Part shown: piece after piece, positions 24,949 to 33,659 of the stretch
Numbering within the stretch: the first letter of the stretch is position 1
How the letters are laid out: every line of letters starts with the position of its first letter
NCBI GenBank assembly: GCA_000153445.1
Contig: CH672397.1
Coordinates: forward strand, 1-64,000
Reading direction: 5' to 3'
DNA length: 64,000 nt
DNA from: a gamma proteobacterium HTCC2207
GTDB lineage: Bacteria; Pseudomonadota; Gammaproteobacteria; Pseudomonadales; Porticoccaceae
The notes under the pieces: generated by a model
Database searches by the model: none
Told to the model about the DNA's origin: nothing
Seen by the model: only the letters and a program-made list of their open reading frames with translations
Program-made: the position numbers and the translations under genes

Positions 24949-25971
24949 ATGACCGACTTAACCTTATCTGAAGCAGAAATTCAGCAGCTCGTCGAGCAAT
25001 GTCTAATCGCCAATGGCTGCAACACTGACAACGCCGAAGCCCTGGGGCGCACCATCGCCTCAGCCGAACGGGACGGCAGCGCCTCCCACGGTTTATTCCG
25101 TATGCCCGGTTATATAGCATCTCTGCGCAGCGGCAAGGTCAATGGCAATGCCAACCCAACTGTTACGCGCATCTCTCCCGCAGTGGTCAAGGTCGACGGC
25201 GATCATGGTTACGCGCCACTGGCTCTGGAAAAAGGTCGTGCAGCCCTAATCGAAGCCGCCCGAGAGAATGGCATTGCGGCAATGGCCCTGGTCAATGTAC
25301 ATCACTTTGCCTCGCTCTGGGTTGAGGTTGAGCCGATTGCCGAAGCTGGACTAGTGGCTATGGCCTTTACCACCTACAAGCCCGCCGTGGTGCCCGCTGG
25401 TGCCAAGACGCCACTCTTTGGCACCAACCCCATGTGCTTTGGCTGGCCCCGTGGTGACAAGCCGCCACTGGTGTTTGATCAGGCCTCTGCTTCTATGGCC
25501 CGTGGTGAAGTAATGATCGCTGCCCGTGATGGACATCCTGTGCCTATGGGAACCGGTGTCGATGCTGAGGGCAATCAGACCACAGACGCGCAGAAGATTA
25601 TTGATGGCGGCGCACTGTTGCCCTTTGGGGGTCACAAGGGTTCCACTATTGCCATGATGATTGAGCTGCTAGTAGCTGGCCTTACCGGTATGGACTTTAG
25701 CTACGAAGCACAGAAGAATGACAATAATGATGGCGGCCCACCGAATGGCGGTGAATTTATGCTCGCTATAGATCCTAATCGTTTTGGCGATGCCGAGGGC
25801 TGGTTAAACCACTCTGAGGACTTTTTGCAGCGCTTGGCGGGGATGGAGGGGGCACATATGCCGGGCAATCGTCGCTATGCCAATCGGGCAAAAAGCGCCG
25901 CCGAAGGTATTATGATTAGTGCCAAGACCCACGCCAGCTGCATTGAGTTTATCAATACTGCCGGTCAATAG
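24949..25971 (+). CDS. Ldh-family (malate/L-lactate dehydrogenase-like) oxidoreductase
   Basis: This 340-residue NAD(P)H-dependent enzyme belongs to the type-2 malate/L-lactate dehydrogenase fold. The fold includes Delta1-piperideine-2-carboxylate/Delta1-pyrroline-2-carboxylate reductase (DpkA) and ureidoglycolate dehydrogenase. Visible family signatures are SAERDGSASHGLFRMPGY (residues about 43-60), the HHF motif in VNVHHFASLW, and GTNPMCFGWP. LLPFGGHKGS is also present. The DpkA-like imine reductases act on cyclic imines from proline or lysine analogues and on N-methylated amino acids. That fits the betaine-type cassette downstream (aldehyde dehydrogenase, M19-like, BCCT). It follows the TPR-sulfotransferase by 22 bp but probably belongs functionally to the downstream genes. 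Confidence 0.85.
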   Translation: MTDLTLSEAEIQQLVEQCLIANGCNTDNAEALGRTIASAERDGSASHGLFRMPGYIASLRSGKVNGNANPTVTRISPAVVKVDGDHGYAPLALEKGRAALIEAARENGIAAMALVNVHHFASLWVEVEPIAEAGLVAMAFTTYKPAVVPAGAKTPLFGTNPMCFGWPRGDKPPLVFDQASASMARGEVMIAARDGHPVPMGTGVDAEGNQTTDAQKIIDGGALLPFGGHKGSTIAMMIELLVAGLTGMDFSYEAQKNDNNDGGPPNGGEFMLAIDPNRFGDAEGWLNHSEDFLQRLAGMEGAHMPGNRRYANRAKSAAEGIMISAKTHASCIEFINTAGQ

Positions 25972-26001
25972 TGACCTTCCTGTTTCTCGACGCTCTGTGA
26001 G

Positions 26002-26859
26002 TTAAAGCAGTGTCAAACCATATTTGGCAACCTGACGAGGTGTCTCGCGGATAATGGTTTCCATCATTGCCTCCGCGGCGGGCGATAGGATCCAGTCCTT
26101 GCGGGTAATAATATAGATCTCACGGCTCTCTGAAGGCACCAGTGGTCGTGAGATTAGCTCGCCAGCCGGTTTCGGTATGGCCAGAGAGGGCAGTACCGAA
26201 ACCCCGAGATTAGATCTCAGCATGGCCATCAACGTCGTGAGGTTGGGAAAATCAAACTTGGATTGGCCACCCTCTTGGCGCGGTCTCAGGTCTCGGGTCA
26301 CACCTGTATCGAGAAAGGTCGCCTGATCCAACTGTTGCCACTCAATGCCCCCGCTATGCTGGGCCAGGGGATGATCCCGGTGACAGATCAATTCGAGCTT
26401 GTCAGCAAATAAGGGTGTGAACTCCAGTACCTTATTGGGGTTCCACATGCTGCCAATACCAAAGTCCACCTCATTGCTTTCCACCCGATGCTGCACACCG
26501 CGGGAACTATCATCGTCTAGGTGCAGATTGATACCGGGAAATTCAGTGGCAAAGGTTTTGATAATATCCGGTAGCAAGTTGGTCGCCACTGAGGGTACCA
26601 CAGCCATACTCACATGGCCGCTGCGGCGCTCAGAGGTGGCCCTGAGATCATAGATTGCGCTGTCAAAATCTCGCACCAGACGCTCCGCGATGGGCAGAAA
26701 GTTCTCCCCTTCGGCAGTGGTGCTGACATTGCGCGTAGTGCGTTGCAAAAGCTTCAAGCCGATAAATCCTTCAAGCTGCTTTACTGCTAAGGTGATAGCC
26801 GGCTGGGTGCGAGCGAGTTTTTCTGCGGCACGGTTAAAGCTGCCTTCATTGGCTACCAC
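26002..26859 (-). CDS. LysR-family regulator with no canonical start codon
   Basis: A winged-helix DNA-binding domain (VANEGSFNRAAEKLARTQPAIT, VKQLEGFIGLKLLQRTTRNV) is followed by the LysR ligand-binding domain; the visible protein is 285 residues. The first GTG (26859) would remove the start of the first helix. The frame continues upstream as VTLRHLRTFIV, which is normal LysR sequence. However, no ATG, GTG or TTG exists before the stop at about 26956-26958. The true start may therefore be ATT, ATC or another rare codon around 26910-26955, or the gene has lost its start. It lies divergent to the aldehyde dehydrogenase gene, with imperfect AT-rich inverted sequence between them, and is the likely regulator of the cassette. 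It is convergent with the Ldh-family gene. Confidence 0.75.
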   Translation of the reverse strand: MVANEGSFNRAAEKLARTQPAITLAVKQLEGFIGLKLLQRTTRNVSTTAEGENFLPIAERLVRDFDSAIYDLRATSERRSGHVSMAVVPSVATNLLPDIIKTFATEFPGINLHLDDDSSRGVQHRVESNEVDFGIGSMWNPNKVLEFTPLFADKLELICHRDHPLAQHSGGIEWQQLDQATFLDTGVTRDLRPRQEGGQSKFDFPNLTTLMAMLRSNLGVSVLPSLAIPKPAGELISRPLVPSESREIYIITRKDWILSPAAEAMMETIIRETPRQVAKYGLTLL

Positions 26860-27063
26860 TATAAAGGTACGTAAATGTCGAAGAGTGACGTTTAAGTGTT
26901 TGATATAGATGCCTTTATGGTTTTTAAAGTGGAATGTTACGAGAATAACAATAAATTAATTTAGCTTATATATCTATAGTATTTTTTAATTAGATTTATA
27001 GCTGGATAAGCATAAGATTGGCGAGCCGCAAGGCGCTAATCGTTTATAAAAAGGGGAGTCAGT

Positions 27064-28509
27064 ATGAGTCACGAGATATTTCAGAACTATATTAATGGAC
27101 AGTGGGTTGGTAGCTCAGCAGCAATAGAGAATATTAACCCCTCAGATACCAGCGATATAGTTGGCCACTACGCCAAAGCGTCCTCAGAAGACTGCCTTGC
27201 AGCCATTGCCGCTGCCAATGCGGCCTTTGCTGATTGGTCCAAGAGCGGCTTAGAACAGCGCAAACAGGTGCTCGACTTTATCGGCGCAGAGCTGATTGCT
27301 CGCAGCGCCGAAATCGGTGAGATTCTCGCTCGAGAAGAGGGCAAAACCCGCGCTGAGGGCGTGGGTGAGGTCTATCGCTCCGGTCAATTCTTTCAATACT
27401 ACGGTGCCGAAGCCCTGCGCCTGATGGGCGAAAATACGCAGTCAGTGCGACCCGGCGTGGATGTAGAAGTGCACCGTGAAGCTCTGGGCGTTGTCGGTAT
27501 AGTCACGCCGTGGAATTTCCCCATGGCAGTGGCAGCATGGAAAGTGGCTCCGGCCCTGGCCTATGGCAATGCTGTAGTACTTAAGCCCGCCGAGCTGGTG
27601 CCCGCCAGTGCTTGGATACTGGCGGATATTATTAGCCGCAGTGGTCTGCCCGCTGGCGCGTTCAACCTAGTGATGGGCTCAGGCCGCGATGTGGGTGAAA
27701 CCCTCTGTACCTCCCCTGATATTCAAGCCGTAACCTTTACTGGCTCGGTGGGCGTGGGCCGCCATATTGCTCGCAATGCCATCGACAATATGGCCCGTGT
27801 GCAGTTGGAGATGGGCAGTAAGAATGCACTGGTCGTGTTGGACGACGCAGATATGGATACGGCGGTTAACTGTGCCCTAGCCGGTGGTTATTTTGGTACC
27901 GGACAGAAGTGCACTGCCTCTTCAAGAATTATTGTTCAGTCTGGTATTCATGATGCATTCGTTGAAAAGCTTAGCGCCGCTGTGAGCAAGTTGGTAGTGG
28001 GTCACGCCCTTGGTGAGGGCTCACAGATCGGCCCGGTAGTGGATGCCCGTCAGCTGCAGCAGAATCTTGATTATATGCAGATCGCTAAAGATGAGGGTGC
28101 AGAGTTATTGGTCGGTGGTGAGCGTTTAAACCTGGATACAGACGGTTTCTTTATGTCTCCCGCACTGTTTGTGAATACCACCAACCAGATGCGCATTAAC
28201 CGCGAAGAAGTGTTTGGTCCCATCGCCTGTGTGATCAAGGTGGATAGCTATGAGCAGGCCCTTGAAGTGTCTAACGATTCAGACTTTGGTTTGACCTCGG
28301 GCATTATTACTAACTCCTTGCATCACGCTGGCCACTTCAAGCGTCACTCTCAGTCTGGCTGTGTGATGGTCAATCTGCCCACCGCAGGTACCGATTATCA
28401 CGTGCCCTTTGGCGGTCGCAAGAACTCTAGTTACGGTCCGCGAGAGCAGGGTAGTTCAGCTCGCGAGTTCTACACCATTGTGAAAACTAACTACAGCAAG
28501 CCCTATTAA
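27064..28509 (+). CDS. NAD(P)-dependent aldehyde dehydrogenase (ketoglutarate-semialdehyde dehydrogenase type)
   Basis: This 481-residue ALDH oxidises an aldehyde to the acid. Catalytic C283 lies in FGTGQKCTASS and the general base E249 in LEMGSKN. The cofactor-site motif TPWNFPMAVAAWK and TFTGSVGVG are present. The pattern is closest, by eye, to the alpha-ketoglutarate- or succinate-semialdehyde dehydrogenase group (terminal PFGGRKNSSYGPREQG), which acts late in catabolism of proline, hydroxyproline and sugar acids. GGGGAG gives a good ribosome binding site before ATG 27064. It is the first gene of a tight operon (10 bp to the next gene). The true substrate is inferred only as a semialdehyde from the cassette. 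Confidence 0.9.
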   Translation: MSHEIFQNYINGQWVGSSAAIENINPSDTSDIVGHYAKASSEDCLAAIAAANAAFADWSKSGLEQRKQVLDFIGAELIARSAEIGEILAREEGKTRAEGVGEVYRSGQFFQYYGAEALRLMGENTQSVRPGVDVEVHREALGVVGIVTPWNFPMAVAAWKVAPALAYGNAVVLKPAELVPASAWILADIISRSGLPAGAFNLVMGSGRDVGETLCTSPDIQAVTFTGSVGVGRHIARNAIDNMARVQLEMGSKNALVVLDDADMDTAVNCALAGGYFGTGQKCTASSRIIVQSGIHDAFVEKLSAAVSKLVVGHALGEGSQIGPVVDARQLQQNLDYMQIAKDEGAELLVGGERLNLDTDGFFMSPALFVNTTNQMRINREEVFGPIACVIKVDSYEQALEVSNDSDFGLTSGIITNSLHHAGHFKRHSQSGCVMVNLPTAGTDYHVPFGGRKNSSYGPREQGSSAREFYTIVKTNYSKPY

Positions 28510-28519
28510 TCGGGAGCCA

Positions 28520-29518
28520 ATGATGAACAAAGATATGCTCATGATTGACGGCTTACAGTACGTCAATTGGAATCGAGGACTGTTTGAACAGGCTCAGCGG
28601 GCTGGATTACATGCGATTCATGTGACCATCGCCTATTGGGAAAATAGCCGCGAAACGCTGGAAAATATCGGTCACTGGAATCGTCATTTCCTCGATCATG
28701 GCGATCTGATTATGCCGGTGCATCAGGCGGCAGATATCCTAGAAGCCAAGCGCCTCGGCAAAGTGGGTATTATCTTTGGTTTTCAAAACTGCTCGCCCAT
28801 GGAAGACGACGTTAAAATGGTGCAGATTCTGCATCAGCTGGGGGTGCGTATTATGCAGCTCAGCTATAACAACCAGAGTCTGCTGGCCACCGGTTGTTAC
28901 GAAGAGCAGGACGGCGGTATTACCCGCTTTGGCCGACAGGTGATTAGTGAGATGAACCGCGTGGGCATGATTATTGATATGTCTCACAGTGCTGAAAAAT
29001 CCACTCTGGAAGCGATCGAAATCTCTGAGCGGCCCATCGCGATCACCCATGCCAACCCGACATTTTTCCATGCTGCCCTAAGAAATAAATCCGATAAGGT
29101 ACTCCGTGCGATTGGTGAATCTGAAGGCATGCTGGGTTTTAGCATGTATCCATTTCATCTAAAAAATGGCTCAGATTGCACCTTGCCAGAGTTCTGTCAG
29201 ATGATTATGCAAACCGCCGAAATGATCGGTATAGACCGTCTGGGTATTGGCTCGGATCTCTGTGAAAACTGGGATTACTCTGTCCTCGAGTGGATGCGTA
29301 GCGGCCGCTGGACCATGGGTATAGATCATGGCGAAGGCACAGCCGCCAGTCCTTCATGGCCGCGGCAGCCAACTTGGTTTGCCGGGTCAAAGGATATGCA
29401 CACTGTTGCTCAGGGCCTAGAAGATGTGGGCTTTAGCGAGACAGATGTGGCCAAGATCATGGGACAGAACTGGCAGTCATTTTTTGAGAAGTCATTTTTC
29501 GGCAAGGCGCGAACATGA
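28520..29518 (+). CDS. M19 membrane-dipeptidase-like protein lacking key metal ligands
   Basis: This 332-residue TIM-barrel protein is of the renal-dipeptidase (M19) family. Canonical M19 enzymes bind two zinc ions with an HxD motif near the N-terminus, a bridging Glu, and two later His. Here the HxD position reads IDGLQYVNW (His to Leu, Asp to Tyr), and the Glu region reads FGFQNCSP (Glu to Gln). The later His remain (DMSHSAEKS, ITHANPTFF), as does GIGSDLCEN. It belongs to a variant subgroup that, from memory, also occurs in pseudomonad glycine-betaine/dimethylglycine gene regions. It is probably not an ordinary dipeptidase. GGGAG precedes ATG 28520, and the gene overlaps the BCCT gene by 4 bp (ATGA), implying translational coupling. 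Confidence 0.8.
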   Translation: MMNKDMLMIDGLQYVNWNRGLFEQAQRAGLHAIHVTIAYWENSRETLENIGHWNRHFLDHGDLIMPVHQAADILEAKRLGKVGIIFGFQNCSPMEDDVKMVQILHQLGVRIMQLSYNNQSLLATGCYEEQDGGITRFGRQVISEMNRVGMIIDMSHSAEKSTLEAIEISERPIAITHANPTFFHAALRNKSDKVLRAIGESEGMLGFSMYPFHLKNGSDCTLPEFCQMIMQTAEMIGIDRLGIGSDLCENWDYSVLEWMRSGRWTMGIDHGEGTAASPSWPRQPTWFAGSKDMHTVAQGLEDVGFSETDVAKIMGQNWQSFFEKSFFGKART

Positions 29519-31056
29519 GTCATCAGGTCAGCGAAAAGTCTGTCGCAGTTATTGATTGGCCCGTATTTGTTCTGAGCGGCGGATTCTTAATGCTGTTTGT
29601 TGCCACCGCACTATTCGATATTGAGCTGCTATCAGCAACGGTTAACGGCGCCTTTGGCGGCGCAACCAAGTTATTTGGCGCTTACTGGCAAGTGTTAATG
29701 CTACTGACTTTTTTGGTGGCCCTGATGGTTGCGATCTCCGATTCAGGTAAGGCGCGACTGGGCAATCTCGAGGCACCGGATATCAGCACCTATAAATGGG
29801 TGGCGATTATTATGTGCACGTTATTGGCGGGTGGCGGTGTGTTCTGGGCCGCCGCAGAGCCTATGGCGCACTTTATCTCCTCACCGCCACTGTTTGGCGT
29901 GGAGTCAGCGAGCCCCGAGGCGGTCTATCCGGCACTTGCCCAGAGCTATATGCACTGGGGCTTTTTATCCTGGTCGATTCTCGGCAGTCTCACGGCAATT
30001 ATTTTTATGTATCTGCACTACGACAAAGGTCTGCCGTTAAAACCCCGCATTCTGCTCTATCCGCTGTTCGGAGAGCGAGTGTTGCACGGCTGGCTCGGTG
30101 CTTTTATCGATGCAGTCTGTGTGGTGGCAGTTGTTTCAGGTACTGTCGGGCCGATTGGCTTTTTGGGCCTCCAGGTTAGTTTTGGCCTCTCTGAGCTGTT
30201 TGGTCTGACTAATGACTACAGCGCTCAGTTGCTGATTATTCTCGGCCTAATTGCGATTTATACGGTCTCTGCTGTCTCTGGTGTTACCCGGGGTATCCAA
30301 ATCCTGAGCTCATTTAATATTGGTCTCTCCATTGTGTTGATCAGCTTTATTTTATTGTTTGGGCCAACAGCGTTTATTTTCGATAGTTTTATTCAGTCCG
30401 TGGGAGTGTTGATCAGCGAGTTTATTCCCATGGCCAGTTATCGTGCCGACAGCGGTTGGGTAAATGGCTGGACAGTGTTCTTTTGGGGATGGTTTATTGG
30501 CTATGGTCCGCTGATGGCCATGTTTATTGCGCGTATCTCTCGGGGCCGGACTATTCGCCAACTGATCATTACTCTGTCGCTGATCGCACCGCTGGTAACC
30601 TACTTTTGGTTCACCATTGTCGGCGGTACGGGCATTGCCTTTGAACTGGCGAATCCCGGAGTGATCTCTGGTCCCTATGCAGCCTCTGGTATGCCTGCGG
30701 CACTGCTAGCCATTACCCAGCAGTTACCCTGGGGCTTTTTGATCTCAGTGCTGTTTTTGGTGCTCACAACAATCTTTGTTGCCACCACCGGTGACTCCAT
30801 GACCTATACGGTTTCTATGGTCATGACCGGCACCGATGATCCGCCTACTGCCCTGAGAGTATTCTGGGGAATTATGATGGGGGTGCTGGCGGCAATTTTA
30901 ATCTCAATCGGCTCTGGCGGCGTATCGGCATTACAGTCATTTATTGTCGTAACTGCCGTTCCAGTGTCGCTTATATTAATGCCGTCACTTTGGAATGCGC
31001 CTAAAATAGCCAAATTAATGGCCTTGCAACAGGGTCATATTAAGCGCTCGTATTAG
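29515..31056 (+). CDS. BCCT-family betaine/choline/carnitine/DMSP transporter
   Basis: This 513-residue protein has about 12 membrane helices and the BCCT signature (WTVFFWGWFIGYGPLMAMFI, then ARISRGRT). The aromatic substrate region includes GGGVFWAAAEP. BCCT proteins import quaternary ammonium or sulfonium zwitterions by Na+ or H+ symport or exchange. There is no long C-terminal osmosensing extension, so a catabolic uptake role is more likely than osmotic control. It is translationally coupled to the M19-like gene. In Marinomonas the DMSP cluster contains a BCCT (DddT). Here the transporter lies within 10 kb of dddBCD but in the other operon, so DMSP or another betaine are both possible substrates. 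Confidence 0.92.
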   Translation: MSHQVSEKSVAVIDWPVFVLSGGFLMLFVATALFDIELLSATVNGAFGGATKLFGAYWQVLMLLTFLVALMVAISDSGKARLGNLEAPDISTYKWVAIIMCTLLAGGGVFWAAAEPMAHFISSPPLFGVESASPEAVYPALAQSYMHWGFLSWSILGSLTAIIFMYLHYDKGLPLKPRILLYPLFGERVLHGWLGAFIDAVCVVAVVSGTVGPIGFLGLQVSFGLSELFGLTNDYSAQLLIILGLIAIYTVSAVSGVTRGIQILSSFNIGLSIVLISFILLFGPTAFIFDSFIQSVGVLISEFIPMASYRADSGWVNGWTVFFWGWFIGYGPLMAMFIARISRGRTIRQLIITLSLIAPLVTYFWFTIVGGTGIAFELANPGVISGPYAASGMPAALLAITQQLPWGFLISVLFLVLTTIFVATTGDSMTYTVSMVMTGTDDPPTALRVFWGIMMGVLAAILISIGSGGVSALQSFIVVTAVPVSLILMPSLWNAPKIAKLMALQQGHIKRSY

Positions 31057-31130
31057 ACACTCATATTGGACAATCTGATTAAGTTATTAGATTGATAAAA
31101 CATTGGTTAAAGACATAGGAAGATACCGCC

Positions 31131-32882
31131 GTGCAGCAAGATCCGCACTTAATAGAGCAGTTGGCCGCGAGCAATATTAGACTATTGCCGCTGCGTCCTG
31201 CCAGCCAGGTTATGCAACTTGAACGCCTAGGTAGCTTTCATCAGTCACGTCTCAGCTTTATGCGCACATTGGTGCGACGAATGGTGGCGGAAAATTGGCA
31301 GGTAAGCACCCCTATATTTGATTTAGATGATCAGGGCTATGGCACTGTGGTCTATCAGGTGGAGGCGAAATATGGCACTTTTAGTTTTGTCTTGTTCTCT
31401 CATTATCTCGACCCAGAGCAGCGCAATGATCGGGTAATTGCCAACCAATGGGATCTCACCATGGCCCTTTGTGAAGGCACTGTAGGGCCTGAACAGCTAG
31501 ATTTTTTACGCACCAATGTGCCCAAGCAGGAAGCCGGTCGAGTGGATTCGCGGGTGCTGGTGCTATCCCGTGCCAACCGCAGTGCTCGGACCTTTGACTA
31601 CGTCGTGGATGAATTAGCTCAGGGTCGCCAGCCGAATGTCGATGTAATTGCTGAAGTGGGCTACCTCTATCGCACTACCGCAGCCTACGGTAGCGGCAAG
31701 TTGGGGATGGCAGATTGGGAGAAGGTTCGCACCAAACATCGCGACTTTGCTCGACCCTTTGCCGCGGAGATGTTCACCTGCTATATGTTGCGTCACTTTA
31801 GTATGCAGCAGGCAGATTATTTAGCCGCCCAGCGCAGTCCTGAAACTGCGGTGAATCTGCATCTAGATATTAAACGCTATCTTGGTATTGGTAATTCCAC
31901 CGGTCTGGGTATGGCGCCATTTTTAATTAATCATCCGCTGCTGATTAATCAGTGGATTGAGATGCGTGAAACTGCTCTGGCGACAGCGGTGGTTGCTAGT
32001 GAGACCGGCGTCGATAGAGAAACCATGGCGCGGTTAGATATGGCGACTCAAAGAGTGATCCAACATCTGGGAGAAATTATTACCGCCGATGAGCGTCAGA
32101 GCAATTCCAATGTCGTGGTTCGTGAAGAGCTTCAGGCCCTGCACCTATGGCTCCAAGAGCAGGCCGCTGAGCTGGCGATTACCCACTATGTGTGGGCCGA
32201 TCTGATTCAGTATGCCGAGCAGCACTGGCATATAGAAACCCAGGAAGTGATCAATAGCATGCTGATCGAACTCTATCCGGATTTGGTCGATGGTCTCGAA
32301 GAGCAAATGGGGGCAGAGGAGTCTCAGCAGATAACTCCCGAAATGTCAGTCTCCGAGCTGTTGGCAATCATTGAAGACAAATACGATTGGGCCCTGGCCA
32401 TCGACTTTAGTAAACACGAGTCTGTGGGGGCATTTTGGTATCGCTCTGAAGAGAAAATGGAGCCGCGTCTCGGTCAAACCAATATAGATATGGGCATGGA
32501 AAAAGAAATGCCTCTGGGTATTGGCCGTCTGGTACGTGAGTGCTACGACTGTATCCAAGACTACAGTAAAATCAGCCCTAGTCAGAATGTCGCACATTTT
32601 ATTATTAAAAATCCTACTTTTAGCGGCATAGTCGCGCGCATGCAAACCATGGCCCAGAGTCGTTATGGGGATATTCGTGAAAACCTGGTACACAGCGATG
32701 TGCTGCCAATTTATCTACTGCGCTGCAAGCTGTCATTTTTTGGTGTCAGCAAATTTGATCCGCGCTCCCGCCTTTGGGTACGCAACACCATGTTTCAGGG
32801 CGCTCCCCTGATTAGTGATTTTGGCCAAGCCATTGTCGATGATTGGCAGTTTCCCATCAAACCTGTATTAACGACGCAATAA
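31131..32882 (+). CDS. Uncharacterised 583-residue cytoplasmic protein of the betaine-type cassette
   Basis: I do not recognise this family. The 583 residues show no signal peptide or membrane helices and are rich in helices and acidic residues. Notable segments are NIRLLPLRPASQVMQ near the N-terminus, SRANRSARTFDYVVDELAQG, GIGNSTGLGMAPFLINHPLL (about 250-270), and SKFDPRSRLWVRNTMFQGAP near the C-terminus. The GIGNSTGLGMAPF segment and conserved-looking Arg/His residues suggest a ligand-binding or enzymatic role, but no catalytic motif is clear. The start is GTG 31131 with AGGA about 10 bp upstream. It lies 74 bp after the BCCT gene and 5 bp before the DUF3726-like gene, so the last two genes are probably co-translated partners. 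Confidence 0.6.
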   Translation: MQQDPHLIEQLAASNIRLLPLRPASQVMQLERLGSFHQSRLSFMRTLVRRMVAENWQVSTPIFDLDDQGYGTVVYQVEAKYGTFSFVLFSHYLDPEQRNDRVIANQWDLTMALCEGTVGPEQLDFLRTNVPKQEAGRVDSRVLVLSRANRSARTFDYVVDELAQGRQPNVDVIAEVGYLYRTTAAYGSGKLGMADWEKVRTKHRDFARPFAAEMFTCYMLRHFSMQQADYLAAQRSPETAVNLHLDIKRYLGIGNSTGLGMAPFLINHPLLINQWIEMRETALATAVVASETGVDRETMARLDMATQRVIQHLGEIITADERQSNSNVVVREELQALHLWLQEQAAELAITHYVWADLIQYAEQHWHIETQEVINSMLIELYPDLVDGLEEQMGAEESQQITPEMSVSELLAIIEDKYDWALAIDFSKHESVGAFWYRSEEKMEPRLGQTNIDMGMEKEMPLGIGRLVRECYDCIQDYSKISPSQNVAHFIIKNPTFSGIVARMQTMAQSRYGDIRENLVHSDVLPIYLLRCKLSFFGVSKFDPRSRLWVRNTMFQGAPLISDFGQAIVDDWQFPIKPVLTTQ

Positions 32883-32887
32883 GCTCC

Positions 32888-33622
32888 ATGAAAGTCTCTA
32901 AAAATGAATTGATAGCCTCCCTAAAGAAGGCCTTTGAGGGCCTCGGGTTCCGCTCCGGCGACTATCAGGACGCCGCGGATATGGTGGTCTGGTTAGAGAC
33001 CCATGGTTTTGATGGTTTTGAACGTCTGCAGGCAGCGCTGATCTATCTCAATGCCACCAAGCCGATTCATGCCGAGCTAGTTCAGGAAGATACCCATAAC
33101 GCTGTGCTCGATGGCCGCGGCACGTCTATCCTGCTCTGCGGTAGTGAGGCAGTTGATCTGGTTAGATCTCAGGTAATGCTGGGCTCCTGCGCAGCGATAG
33201 AGCTATTCGACTGTTATAACCGAAGCTTTATTATGCAGCGGCTGGTGAAGGCCGCGCAGCGCAATTACGCCTTTATTGCCTATTGGCGGCAGCTTGATTA
33301 CTGCGTCAAAGTGTCTATTGAGGCGGGCGCTGCACTGCCCGAGTATCAGACTTTTACGATTACCGAAGTGCTTGAACCTCAGTCTCTGCGAGTATTTTGC
33401 GGCACCAGCTTAGAGGCTATTGAAAAGCAATATGCCCTGCAGTTGCAGTTTGGTACATTGCTTGAAACCTACACTGGGGAAGAGATGATCGCCTGTTACC
33501 AGGATTCACTGGAGGGAGGCATAGAGATAGACGAAGCACTGTGGCGAACGCTAGATGATCTGGTCACCAGAGTATTGGTGCCATCTACCGACAGCTCGCG
33601 TGCCGGAGCTGGCGGCTCATAG
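32888..33622 (+). CDS. DUF3726-like protein
   Basis: This 244-residue protein resembles the DUF3726 family, which has no known function. The start ATG 32888 (MKVSKNELIASLKKAFEGLG) is preferred over an in-frame upstream codon because it avoids overlap with the preceding gene and gives a family-like N-terminus. Features are DAADMVVWLETHGFDGFERL, a central region beginning LDGRGTSILLCGSEAVDL, and FCGTSLEAIEKQYALQL. No signal peptide or membrane segment is visible. It sits 5 bp after the 583-residue unknown and ends the operon, convergent with the LysR gene. Its place beside an Ldh-type reductase, ALDH and BCCT suggests a role in degrading the transported compound. Confidence 0.6.
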   Translation: MKVSKNELIASLKKAFEGLGFRSGDYQDAADMVVWLETHGFDGFERLQAALIYLNATKPIHAELVQEDTHNAVLDGRGTSILLCGSEAVDLVRSQVMLGSCAAIELFDCYNRSFIMQRLVKAAQRNYAFIAYWRQLDYCVKVSIEAGAALPEYQTFTITEVLEPQSLRVFCGTSLEAIEKQYALQLQFGTLLETYTGEEMIACYQDSLEGGIEIDEALWRTLDDLVTRVLVPSTDSSRAGAGGS

Positions 33623-33659
33623 GTTCTCTAAAAGCGCCTTGTAGGATACCTGTACAAAA

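Noticed and set aside
29515-31056. Firm assignment of the BCCT as the DMSP transporter DddT
   Set aside because: It is in a separate operon from dddBCD, and sequence alone cannot separate DMSP from other betaine substrates.
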